Below, piece after piece: positions 1 to 5,855 of a stretch of 6,643 nucleotides of DNA. A model generated the notes under the pieces. The model was given only the letters and a program-made list of their open reading frames with translations, did not search any database and was not told the DNA's origin. Where the stretch lies: NCBI GenBank assembly GCA_903903765.1, contig CAIVAH010000100.1, positions 1 to 6,643 of the forward strand, in the 5' to 3' direction. Both the position numbers and the translations under genes were made by a program. How positions within the stretch are numbered: the first letter of the stretch is position 1; each line of letters opens with the position of its first letter. The stretch comes from an uncultured Methylococcaceae bacterium (lineage in GTDB: Bacteria; Pseudomonadota; Gammaproteobacteria; Methylococcales; Methylomonadaceae).

Positions 1-163
1 CCATCAGTTCTTTATCGGCGGTATTAAATAAGTATTCTCCTGGCAACATAAAGCCTAAGGTTTTAATAGAGCCATCTGCGAAGTTTATAGTACGGCTAGA
101 GACATTACCACCAAAATAGACATTTGCTTTTTTTATGATTGATACATTATTAAACTCTGACAT
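1..163 (-). CDS. ppnP: Pyrimidine/purine nucleoside phosphorylase PpnP (YaiE/DUF1255 family), 3' part outside the window
   Basis: Only the first 54 residues are present; the gene runs off the left edge. PpnP is a small cupin-fold cytoplasmic enzyme (about 94 residues in E. coli) that splits many nucleosides with phosphate into the free base and ribose 1-phosphate, serving nucleoside salvage. The recognisable parts are the N-terminal block with [13 protein letters not shown] (residues 14-26) and then [20 protein letters not shown] (35-54). The second matches the E. coli pattern of a G-x-M-x-x-G-E-Y-x-F-x-T-A core followed by E-x-M. The ATG at 163-161 is preceded by AGGA (172-169 on the minus strand) at 5-nt spacing, the best Shine-Dalgarno site among the minus-strand genes. 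That site and the 58-nt gap to the methyltransferase suggest it may be expressed on its own. Family assignment is by recalled motif similarity. Confidence 0.85.
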   Translation of the reverse strand, partial: MSEFNNVSIIKKANVYFGGNVSSRTINFADGSIKTLGFMLPGEYLFNTADKELM

Positions 164-168
164 GGATT

Positions 169-172
169 TCCT
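169..172 (-). promoter_or_regulatory. Ribosome binding site of ppnP
   Basis: AGGA on the minus strand lies 5 nt before the ATG at 163-161 and supports that start. The other minus-strand genes mostly lack such a site. Confidence 0.6.
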
Positions 173-179
173 AAAGTTA

Positions 180-205
180 TTGTAAATAAAACTTACAAAA
201 TGATA
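180..205 (-). promoter_or_regulatory. Possible ppnP promoter element and operator-like inverted repeat
   Basis: In the 58-nt gap before ppnP the minus strand reads TGC-TATCAT, with TATCAT at 205-200. This resembles an extended -10 box (TGn plus 5 of 6 matches to TATAAT). No good -35 box is seen at 17 nt, which an extended -10 can tolerate. Just downstream, where transcription would start, is a perfect inverted repeat: TTGTAA at 180-185 and TTACAA at 193-198, separated by 7 nt. A further TTGTAA lies at 211-216. The layout would suit a repressor site over the start point. The region is AT-rich, so chance is a real alternative. The repeat lacks the GC stem and T-run expected of a terminator. Confidence 0.3.
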
Positions 206-221
206 GCAGATTGTAATTGCA

Positions 222-806
222 TTAATGGTGATTACTTTGTTTCTGTATGATAAAAAGTATCGGCGCTGTTTGTGTGTTCATTGAGCTGTTAATAATATTC
301 GTTTGAAACTGGCTCTTATTTAATTGCTCATGCCAGTTTGCTATTTCTATTGTTTCTAAATCGCCACCTTTATGACCAGGATAGGCTGTTACGGTAATAA
401 TACCTTTATCCGCTATTATCGCGCAGGCCGCATTTAATGCTTTTATTGTCGATGGTGCAGACGTAATAATGGATTTATCACCACCTGGCAAATAGCCAAG
501 ATTGAACATAATTGCAGAAATCTTGCAATGATATTCTGCAGGTATTTTTTCTTTAATCGATTCATGGCTAGCATGAAATAGTCTTAAATTTTGAGTAAAA
601 GGGAGGCTTTGGAATTTTGCTAGTGTTGAGTCAATAGCTGACTGTTGTATGTCAAAGCCAAATAATTTTCCTTGAGGTCCAATTTGGTTAGCCAGAAACA
701 ATGTGTCGTGGCCATTACCAACTGTTGCATCAATGACAATATCATTAGTTTGGATGTGTTTTTTTAGGGTGTCGTGAGCAATGTTAAGTAATGAAATGCG
801 TTGCAT
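222..806 (-). CDS. SAM-dependent methyltransferase of the YtqB/MnmM family (PF06962 type), probable tRNA U34 modification enzyme
   Basis: This is a complete 194-residue class I methyltransferase. The SAM-binding motif I is [14 protein letters not shown] (26-39), followed by the acidic residue at the end of strand 2 in FGFDIQ (49-54, D52), [10 protein letters not shown] (101-110) and [12 protein letters not shown] (140-151). The combination of D-A-T-x-G-N-G-H-D-T-x-[13 protein letters not shown] and Y-P-G-H-x-G-G is the signature of the family once called 'rRNA methylase', to which B. subtilis YtqB belongs. YtqB (MnmM) methylates 5-aminomethyl-(2-thio)uridine at tRNA position 34 to give mnm5(s2)U. 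The length fits a stand-alone member. The ATG lies inside the preceding oxidoreductase gene with a 23-nt overlap and no clear Shine-Dalgarno site, which suggests translational coupling. The family call is firm. The exact tRNA substrate is inferred from characterised relatives and from the neighbour. Confidence 0.85.
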   Translation of the reverse strand: MQRISLLNIAHDTLKKHIQTNDIVIDATVGNGHDTLFLANQIGPQGKLFGFDIQQSAIDSTLAKFQSLPFTQNLRLFHASHESIKEKIPAEYHCKISAIMFNLGYLPGGDKSIITSAPSTIKALNAACAIIADKGIITVTAYPGHKGGDLETIEIANWHEQLNKSQFQTNIINSSMNTQTAPILFIIQKQSNHH

Positions 807-1842
807 AATAACGATTGATATTAGATGGTATTGGTGTGTTGTTTAATAAGGCGTTTGCAAATTGTTGAGTATACCAAGGTAGTTGTAAACTACCCTTTGC
901 TCCAAAGCCATTAAAAATTGAGATTTGAGGATGAATCGGGTGATGACCAATAAAAGGATGTTTGTCCTGTGTACAAGGGCGAATATTAGCCTGATGATGC
1001 ACTATATTAATTTTTGTTAATGAGTGGTTTAAAGAATTTAATGATTTTATTAAGCTGTTTTTAGCTATTTCAGTTGGAATAGAATTTAGGTTTTCTCTGT
1101 CAAAGGTTGCACCTATACGTGATAATCTTTGATTTAAGGGAATAACCCAGTTGCCAAAGTTGAATATTTTATCTGGTAGTGTTGAGTTATGACTAATTGT
1201 TAATATTTCACCTTTGACTAATTGAAAGGGTAACCAAGAAAACCAAGGGTTATTGATCGAATGATAACCTTCGCAAAAAATAATTCTTTTGGGCGTGATA
1301 TTTTGCCATTTTATGACGGGGGCGATTTGAATATCTTGATACGCTATATTTGCTTGTTTATAACATTGATTAGTGATGAAGAACTTTTTTAAGTAATCTA
1401 GTAATTCTGTGGTTGATAGGTAGCCAGTGTTAATTTGTTCTATGTAACCTAAAGGACTTAAAATGTTATCTAGGCTATTTGGCAATGTATCTAGCTTGCC
1501 TAAATAGCGTTGATAATCTGCCTGACTTAGTCTTTTAATAATTGACGCTATTTCTGATTTTCTGTTAAAGATCCTTATCATCCTTTTTTCTTTATAAAAG
1601 GAGTGTTTGAAAGTGGAGCCTAGTTCTTCGTAATAGTTTTTTGCTGTGGGTAATAGATAGTCAATGCCAATAGATTTTACGAACCTCTGGCCAGTAATAG
1701 GATTAATTAAACCTGCGGCAACTTGAGATGCATTTTCTAATCCGTTATCTATAATAATTACATTACAATTTCGTTTAATTAGTTCCCATGCCAAAAGGCT
1801 TCCAGCAAGTCCTTGGCCTATAATTAAATAGTCAGTATTCAT
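784..1842 (-). CDS. FAD-dependent oxidoreductase (DAO fold), candidate partner oxidase of the MnmM-type methyltransferase
   Basis: This is a complete 352-residue flavoprotein. The N-terminus carries the Rossmann dinucleotide motif IIGQGLAG (7-14; G9, G11, G14), ending in the acidic residue of IIID (29-32). Next comes AAGLINPITGQRFVKS (42-57), typical of a DAO-like subgroup. The C-terminal part has IRPCTQDKHPFIG (287-299) and NGFGAKGSLQLPW (311-323), which resemble the DAO-family region closing over the flavin. There is no signal peptide, so it should act in the cytoplasm. DAO-family enzymes oxidise C-N bonds of amines and amino acids, and the MnmC oxidase domain belongs here and removes the carboxymethyl group from cmnm5U in tRNA. 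The start lies 12 nt after the ybdD-like stop without an obvious Shine-Dalgarno site. The stop lies 23 nt inside the methyltransferase gene. The fold is certain. The role as an MnmC(o)-like oxidase is inferred from the neighbour; another amine substrate is possible. Confidence 0.8.
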   Translation of the reverse strand: MNTDYLIIGQGLAGSLLAWELIKRNCNVIIIDNGLENASQVAAGLINPITGQRFVKSIGIDYLLPTAKNYYEELGSTFKHSFYKEKRMIRIFNRKSEIASIIKRLSQADYQRYLGKLDTLPNSLDNILSPLGYIEQINTGYLSTTELLDYLKKFFITNQCYKQANIAYQDIQIAPVIKWQNITPKRIIFCEGYHSINNPWFSWLPFQLVKGEILTISHNSTLPDKIFNFGNWVIPLNQRLSRIGATFDRENLNSIPTEIAKNSLIKSLNSLNHSLTKINIVHHQANIRPCTQDKHPFIGHHPIHPQISIFNGFGAKGSLQLPWYTQQFANALLNNTPIPSNINRYYATHFIT

Positions 1843-1854
1843 GATTATTTTATA

Positions 1855-2052
1855 TTAACAGCACCTTTTAATGCCTTGCCATTTTTCATCTTGCCATTTT
1901 TTAAAAAATTCGGCTTTCGATAATGGCTTAGAACACTCAGTATTATTATGCTTACACTGTTGTTTATGTAAGTTTTTTAAGTAAACTTCATAAGCGTCAT
2001 CACCTGAAAGCCGTCTAATTATTTTCCACAAACGTTTTAATTTAGTATGCAT
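1855..2052 (-). CDS. YbdD/YjiX-family small protein (DUF466), CstA partner
   Basis: This is a 65-residue protein of the family encoded next to cstA/btsT transporters in many bacteria (ybdD and yjiX in E. coli). Family marks are an aromatic Y-x-x-Y-L segment (21-25), EFF (48-50) and the C-terminal RCC (63-65). The ATG at 2052-2050 is preferred. It overlaps the cstA stop as TAATG and is preceded on the minus strand by GGTGAGAG. An in-frame TTG at 2067 would add five residues but would remove that site from use. Compared with E. coli YbdD, the middle carries a short insertion with extra Cys and His residues (H29, C33, H35, C40), described as a finding. The protein is soluble and probably acts with CstA in uptake. 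Its biochemical role is poorly known. Confidence 0.85.
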   Translation of the reverse strand: MHTKLKRLWKIIRRLSGDDAYEVYLKNLHKQQCKHNNTECSKPLSKAEFFKKWQDEKWQGIKRCC

Positions 2053-4121
2053 TAATCTCTCACCCAATCATCAAGTAGACAGCTATTCATATGAGGTGAT
2101 TCCGATAAAGGCAATATAGAACGTCCTGAAAGATAACGCCAACATACTCGCAACATATCTATAAAAATTAACCAGAGTAAGCTTACAAAAAATAGTGTTA
2201 GCCAAGCATCTAGATGTAGATTAAATATTAATTGTGGGGCGATAACTGCTTTTTCAGCAGGCAACTCGCCTGAAGCAAGTTTGTTGGCTAAATCGTTTGC
2301 TGCAGAGAAGAATCCAATTCGGATATCAGGGCTAGTGATTTTTTGCCAAGCCGCTGTAGAAGTAATTATGACTAGCCAGGCCAAAGGTGCAGCAGTGATG
2401 CCTGCGTATTTTAACTTGTTTGATTTAACCAAAATTCCAGTTCCAACACATAAAGCTATCGCAGCTAACATTTGATTGGCAATGCCGAATAATGGCCATA
2501 ATATGTTTACACCTCCATTAGGATCTATTACGCCAATGTATAAAAAATAACCCCACCCACTGACAACAATCCCGCTTGTTAAAATGACAGAAGGAGTCCA
2601 AGAAGTTTGTCCCATTTTGGGCCAGATATTGCCCAACATATCCTGAAGCATAAAGCGACCTACTCTAGTACCGGCATCTAGCGTAGTCAGTATAAAAATA
2701 GCTTCAAACATAATTGCAAAGTGATACCAGATTGCAAGTAGTCCGTCACCAAAAGCTTTACCAAATATACTTGCCATTCCCACCGCAAGAGATGGTGCGC
2801 CTCCTGTTCTAGCAAATAATGTAGTTTCACCCATTTGCTGGGCTAAAATTTGCATTTGTTCAACAGTAACTGGATAACCCCAAGAGCTTATTTTATTAAC
2901 GGCATCGAGTGCATTGCTACCTACAACTCCCGCAGAACTGTTAATTGCAAAGAAAACGCCGGGTTCCAAAATCGTAGCGGCTATTATAGCCATAATGGCG
3001 ACAAATGATTCTAGTAGCATTCCGCCATAACCGATCATACAGATATCACGTTCATTACTGAGTAATTTAGGTGTGGTGCCAGAGGCGATAAGAGAATGAA
3101 AGCCAGAAATAGCGCCACAAGCAATAGTAATAAAAACAAAAGGAAATAACTTACCACCAAAAATAGGGCCAGAACCATCAATAAACTGGGTTATGGCTGG
3201 CATTTTTATGTTGGGTTGTAAAAATACAATAGCAACAGCTAAGATTGTTATTGTGCCTATCTTCATATAAGTTGATAAGTAGTCACGGGGTGCAAGTAAT
3301 AGCCATACGGGCAAGATTGCTGCAGCAAAACCATAGGCCATGATAAACCACGCGAGTGTTAGACCTTCGTGATCAAATAAAAGACGTAAGGTATTATGCT
3401 CGTCAATAAAGCGGCCTCCCACTACGGAGATTAATAATAAAATAACGCCTAAAGCAGAGGCTTCGATAACTTGTCCAGGTCGTAAATAGCGCATATAAAT
3501 CCCTACCAGCATTGCAATAGGAATTGTTGCTGAGACTGTAAATGTTGCCCATGGGCTGTGTTTCATTGCATTAACAACAATCAACCCTAAAACAGCGATT
3601 AAAATAATCATAATTGAAAAGGTTGCAATTAATGCTGCTGTCCCGCCGATTGCGCCTAATTCATCTCTGGCCATTTGGCCTAAGCTCTTTGCGTCTCGTC
3701 GCGTAGATAAAAACAATGTCACCATATCTTGAACGCAACCACCTAAAACAGCGCCAAACAAAATCCATAAGGTTCCTGGTAAATAACCAAATTGTGCGGC
3801 AAGTGTGGGCCCAACTAAAGGACCTGGTCCGGCAATAGCTGCAAAATGATGACCAAATACTATCCATTTATGAGTAGGTACAAAATCTCGTCCATTTTCG
3901 AGTCTTTCTGCTGGTGTTGCTCTTGTTGAGTCAACTGCTAAGACAGTAGCTGCAATCCATGCGGCATAAAAACGATAAGCGATACTATAAATACACAGTG
4001 CAGCAGTTATAAACCAGAGTGCATTAATATTTTCACCTCGGTTAACTGCAATAAAGCCAACTGCAGAAGCACCAAGGAAGGCAACGATTATCCAGAGAGT
4101 AGATTTTAAAGTCTTGTTCAT
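2052..4121 (-). CDS. cstA: Carbon starvation protein CstA, inner-membrane pyruvate/peptide transporter
   Basis: This is a full-length CstA of 689 residues (E. coli CstA is 701) with many hydrophobic membrane segments along its length. Diagnostic blocks are FGHHFAAIAGPGPLVGP (89-105), VQDMVTLFLSTRRD (130-143), LLLAPRDYLSTYMKIGT (274-290), ACGAISGFHSLIASGTTPK (334-352), LDAGTR (481-486) and LWPLFGIANQ (541-550). By eye it is closer to E. coli CstA than to the paralogue BtsT/YjiY. The family imports pyruvate in E. coli and has been linked to peptide uptake in E. coli and Campylobacter, usually on carbon limitation. One small difference is GPGPLVGP where E. coli has GAGPLVGP. The ATG is 4 nt after the HIT gene stop with no visible Shine-Dalgarno site, so it is probably translated by coupling. 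The ybdD-like partner follows by TAATG overlap. Substrate specificity cannot be read from the sequence. Confidence 0.95.
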   Translation of the reverse strand: MNKTLKSTLWIIVAFLGASAVGFIAVNRGENINALWFITAALCIYSIAYRFYAAWIAATVLAVDSTRATPAERLENGRDFVPTHKWIVFGHHFAAIAGPGPLVGPTLAAQFGYLPGTLWILFGAVLGGCVQDMVTLFLSTRRDAKSLGQMARDELGAIGGTAALIATFSIMIILIAVLGLIVVNAMKHSPWATFTVSATIPIAMLVGIYMRYLRPGQVIEASALGVILLLISVVGGRFIDEHNTLRLLFDHEGLTLAWFIMAYGFAAAILPVWLLLAPRDYLSTYMKIGTITILAVAIVFLQPNIKMPAITQFIDGSGPIFGGKLFPFVFITIACGAISGFHSLIASGTTPKLLSNERDICMIGYGGMLLESFVAIMAIIAATILEPGVFFAINSSAGVVGSNALDAVNKISSWGYPVTVEQMQILAQQMGETTLFARTGGAPSLAVGMASIFGKAFGDGLLAIWYHFAIMFEAIFILTTLDAGTRVGRFMLQDMLGNIWPKMGQTSWTPSVILTSGIVVSGWGYFLYIGVIDPNGGVNILWPLFGIANQMLAAIALCVGTGILVKSNKLKYAGITAAPLAWLVIITSTAAWQKITSPDIRIGFFSAANDLANKLASGELPAEKAVIAPQLIFNLHLDAWLTLFFVSLLWLIFIDMLRVCWRYLSGRSILPLSESPHMNSCLLDDWVRD

Positions 4122-4125
4122 AGTT

Positions 4126-4548
4126 TTAAGGGATTAAATTGTTAAGTTGGGCTTTAATGTCAGCTATGGTATTGGTTAGCTGTGTTTGGGTATATGGCAC
4201 AGCGGTGAATTTACCCCATACAGGTACTGGCCAAGCTATATCTGTTTGGTAACGCACAATATGGTGAATATGAAGTTGCGGTACTAGGTTGCCTATTGCG
4301 GCAATATTTAATTTATCGGCTGTATAAAACTGAGCTATTTTTTCAGCTAAATAGTTAGATTCTTTTGCCAGAAGTTGTCGATTACTTTCGCTGAGTTGAT
4401 ATATTTCTTTAATATTAGCAATCTCTGGAACAAGTATAAACCAAGGATATTGACTATCATTCATGAGTAATAATTGGCACAATTCAAAACGACCTAATCT
4501 TATGCAGTCTTGTTTTAATTGAGGGTGTAACTGAAATGATGCTGTCAT
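4126..4548 (-). CDS. HIT-domain protein (histidine triad nucleotide hydrolase family)
   Basis: This is a complete 140-residue protein. Residues NDSQYPWFILVPE (30-42) form the N-terminal nucleotide-pocket strand typical of bacterial HIT proteins of this subgroup. The active-site region is NLVPQLHIHHIVRY (87-100), followed by AWPVPVWG (105-112). The classic triad is H-x-H-x-H; here the histidines are H93, H95 and H96, with Ile at the usual third-His position, a substitution I recall as usual in this proteobacterial subgroup, where that position is Ile or Val. HIT enzymes hydrolyse or transfer nucleotides, for example on dinucleoside polyphosphates or nucleoside phosphoramidates. The substrate here is unknown. 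It is the first gene of the minus-strand run, starting from the divergent region, and cstA follows after 4 nt, so it is likely co-transcribed with the transporter. The ATG has only a weak upstream site. Confidence 0.85.
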   Translation of the reverse strand: MTASFQLHPQLKQDCIRLGRFELCQLLLMNDSQYPWFILVPEIANIKEIYQLSESNRQLLAKESNYLAEKIAQFYTADKLNIAAIGNLVPQLHIHHIVRYQTDIAWPVPVWGKFTAVPYTQTQLTNTIADIKAQLNNLIP

Positions 4549-4602
4549 GGCTTATAAGTCATAGTAGTGAAAATGTGACAAAGTATTTAAATAATTTAGT
4601 CT

Positions 4603-4631
4603 AATTTAGCTTCTGTTTTAAAATATGACAA
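4603..4631 (-). promoter_or_regulatory. Candidate sigma-70 promoter for the HIT–cstA operon
   Basis: On the minus strand TTGTCA (4631-4626, 5 of 6 to TTGACA) is followed after exactly 17 nt by TAAATT (4608-4603, 4 of 6 to TATAAT). Transcription would start near 4596 and leave a leader of about 48 nt before the HIT ATG at 4548. It is the best-spaced pair I found on this strand in the divergent region, but the sequence is AT-rich and such matches arise by chance. Confidence 0.35.
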
Positions 4632-4646
4632 CTATAAATCAGAGGA
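4619..4646 (+). promoter_or_regulatory. -10-like box and ribosome binding site of the membrane protein gene
   Basis: AGAGGA at 4641-4646 lies 7 nt before the ATG at 4654 and is a clear Shine-Dalgarno site that fixes the start. TAAAAT at 4619-4624 could be the -10 box, with a leader of roughly 20 nt, but no convincing -35 box is found 16-18 nt upstream. The ribosome binding site is well supported; the promoter is weak. Confidence 0.45.
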
Positions 4647-4653
4647 CGTATTT

Positions 4654-5700
4654 ATGTCGGCACCTGTTTTTGCAACTCAATCAGTAATCGCGGAACCAAA
4701 ATTAACGGTTTCCTTTAAGTTATTATTAAGCTTGTATAGCATTATTCCTTTATGTTTACTTGTTCAGTTGATTGATACTTTCTTTTTGCAAAGCTATTTA
4801 AAAGATAATTTACCTTCATCGCCTAATCATTTCGTACTATTCCAAATTTTATTTGGTACACCTCATATTTTGGCAAGTGCTTTTTTATTGATGGGGAGTT
4901 CTGAATATATAAATCACTATAAGAAGAATATTATAAGTGTAACCTTGCTGCTTGCACTGATTTTTGGGGTAGGTAGTTTGTTTATACCTTATAAAGTATT
5001 TTATGTAGTAGTGGCGGCATGGACTGTTTATCATGTGATAAAACAACAGCACGGAGTGGCCCGCGGAGTTTGTCTTTTACCTAATTGGGCATACTATCTC
5101 TTGTTAGGTTTAAGTGTAACGGCAGGTTTGCTTGTTTATATGGGTATTTTTTTAAAAAATAGTTTGGATGCACTGCAGGTGGAACTTTTAAAGCAGATCG
5201 TAAGTTTAATGTGCTTTGTGTTGATTCTTAGTGCTTTATATTGCCAACGTTTTGTAAGAACAGCAACCGGCCTGTGGTTTTTATACGGCAATATATTTTT
5301 AGTTATCAGTAGTTTTTATTTTTATGTTCAGCAGTATTACTTTTTAGCTATTTTAGTGCCTAGATTGGTGCATGATGCAACTGCCTACATTTTTTATATC
5401 ACACATGATTTTAATAAACATCATCAACATCCGCAGAACTTTCTTTATCGTTCAGCCGCTCAATTAAGAGTTAATATATTTTTCGTTTTACCTCTATCTT
5501 CATTTGCTTTAGCATTTGTATTGCAGGCTTATGGCGATCTTTGGGTAAACTTCCTTACTCAGTTTCTTTTTGGTGTTGAAATTCGAAAGGTTATTACGAT
5601 TGGTTTACTGGGTTACTTCTCGTTGATGCACTATTACACGGAGGCTATTACTTGGAAATTGGGTTCGCCTTATAGGAATTATATTGGCTTCTCTGATTAA
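4654..5700 (+). CDS. Polytopic membrane protein with intramembrane histidine motifs, function unknown
   Basis: This is a complete 348-residue protein; I do not recognise a characterised family. About nine or ten hydrophobic segments can be drawn, roughly at 22-42, 61-81, 93-112, 113-130, 146-166, 182-198, 207-226, 229-250, 273-292 and 312-328. Histidines recur in or beside them: GTPHILAS (H71), YHVIKQQHG (H127, H133), PRLVHDATAYIFYITHDFNKHH (H240, H251, H256, H257) and LMHYYTE (H326, E330). Repeated His in membrane helices recalls membrane di-iron or iron enzymes such as fatty-acid desaturases and Brp/Blh carotene dioxygenases. The exact motif spacing of those families is not met, so the comparison is only suggestive. 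It starts from the divergent region with a strong Shine-Dalgarno site and is followed by a 155-bp gap, so it is probably a single-gene transcript or the first of two. There is no cleavable signal peptide. Confidence 0.8.
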   Translation: MSAPVFATQSVIAEPKLTVSFKLLLSLYSIIPLCLLVQLIDTFFLQSYLKDNLPSSPNHFVLFQILFGTPHILASAFLLMGSSEYINHYKKNIISVTLLLALIFGVGSLFIPYKVFYVVVAAWTVYHVIKQQHGVARGVCLLPNWAYYLLLGLSVTAGLLVYMGIFLKNSLDALQVELLKQIVSLMCFVLILSALYCQRFVRTATGLWFLYGNIFLVISSFYFYVQQYYFLAILVPRLVHDATAYIFYITHDFNKHHQHPQNFLYRSAAQLRVNIFFVLPLSSFALAFVLQAYGDLWVNFLTQFLFGVEIRKVITIGLLGYFSLMHYYTEAITWKLGSPYRNYIGFSD

Positions 5701-5855
5701 GATATTTTTATATAAAAGTTGTTTTGTGATTAATTTTATCTAAATATTAAATCTTGGAACAATTTGTGCATTAACTATTGCAAGTACCTTATTTTATCGA
5801 CAACAGAATTGATTGAATAACCCAAACTAAACATTAGGCAATAGGAAAACACATT
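5701..5855 (+). promoter_or_regulatory. Intergenic region with a sigma-54-like promoter match and the transglutaminase ribosome binding site
   Basis: The 155-bp gap is AT-rich and holds no ORF or clear terminator. At 5754-5770 it has TTGGAAC, four bases, then GTGCA. The GG (5756-5757) and GC (5768-5769) are exactly 10 bases apart, as in -24/-12 promoters (TTGGCACG-N4-TTGCA). Conserved positions TTGG, AC and TGCA are met; C, G and one T are not. Transcription would begin near 5781, 75 nt before the next ATG. AGGA at 5843-5846, 9 nt before the ATG at 5856, is the likely ribosome binding site. Confidence 0.35.

Noticed and set aside
164..221. A terminator between the methyltransferase and ppnP
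   Set aside because: The only inverted repeat has a 6-bp AT-rich stem with no following T-run, so a rho-independent terminator is not supported.
2053..2067. A five-residue N-terminal extension of the ybdD-like protein from a TTG codon
   Set aside because: The ATG at 2052 forms a TAATG overlap with cstA and has GGTGAGAG upstream at usable spacing; the TTG start would bury that site in coding sequence.
2281..2475. A 64-codon open frame on the plus strand
   Set aside because: It lies wholly antisense to the well-supported cstA gene, resembles no family and has no convincing ribosome binding site.
3661..3867. A 68-codon open frame on the minus strand
   Set aside because: It is an alternative frame inside cstA with a Trp/Arg/Cys-rich product typical of a shadow frame.
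4571..4592. A CRP-like site in the divergent region (TGTGAC half site)
   Set aside because: Only one half site is present; the opposite half does not match TCACA at the required spacing, though CRP control of cstA is known in E. coli.
4654..5700. Naming the membrane protein a Brp/Blh carotene dioxygenase
   Set aside because: The number and spacing of histidines do not match that family as I know it, and there is no carotenoid gene nearby.
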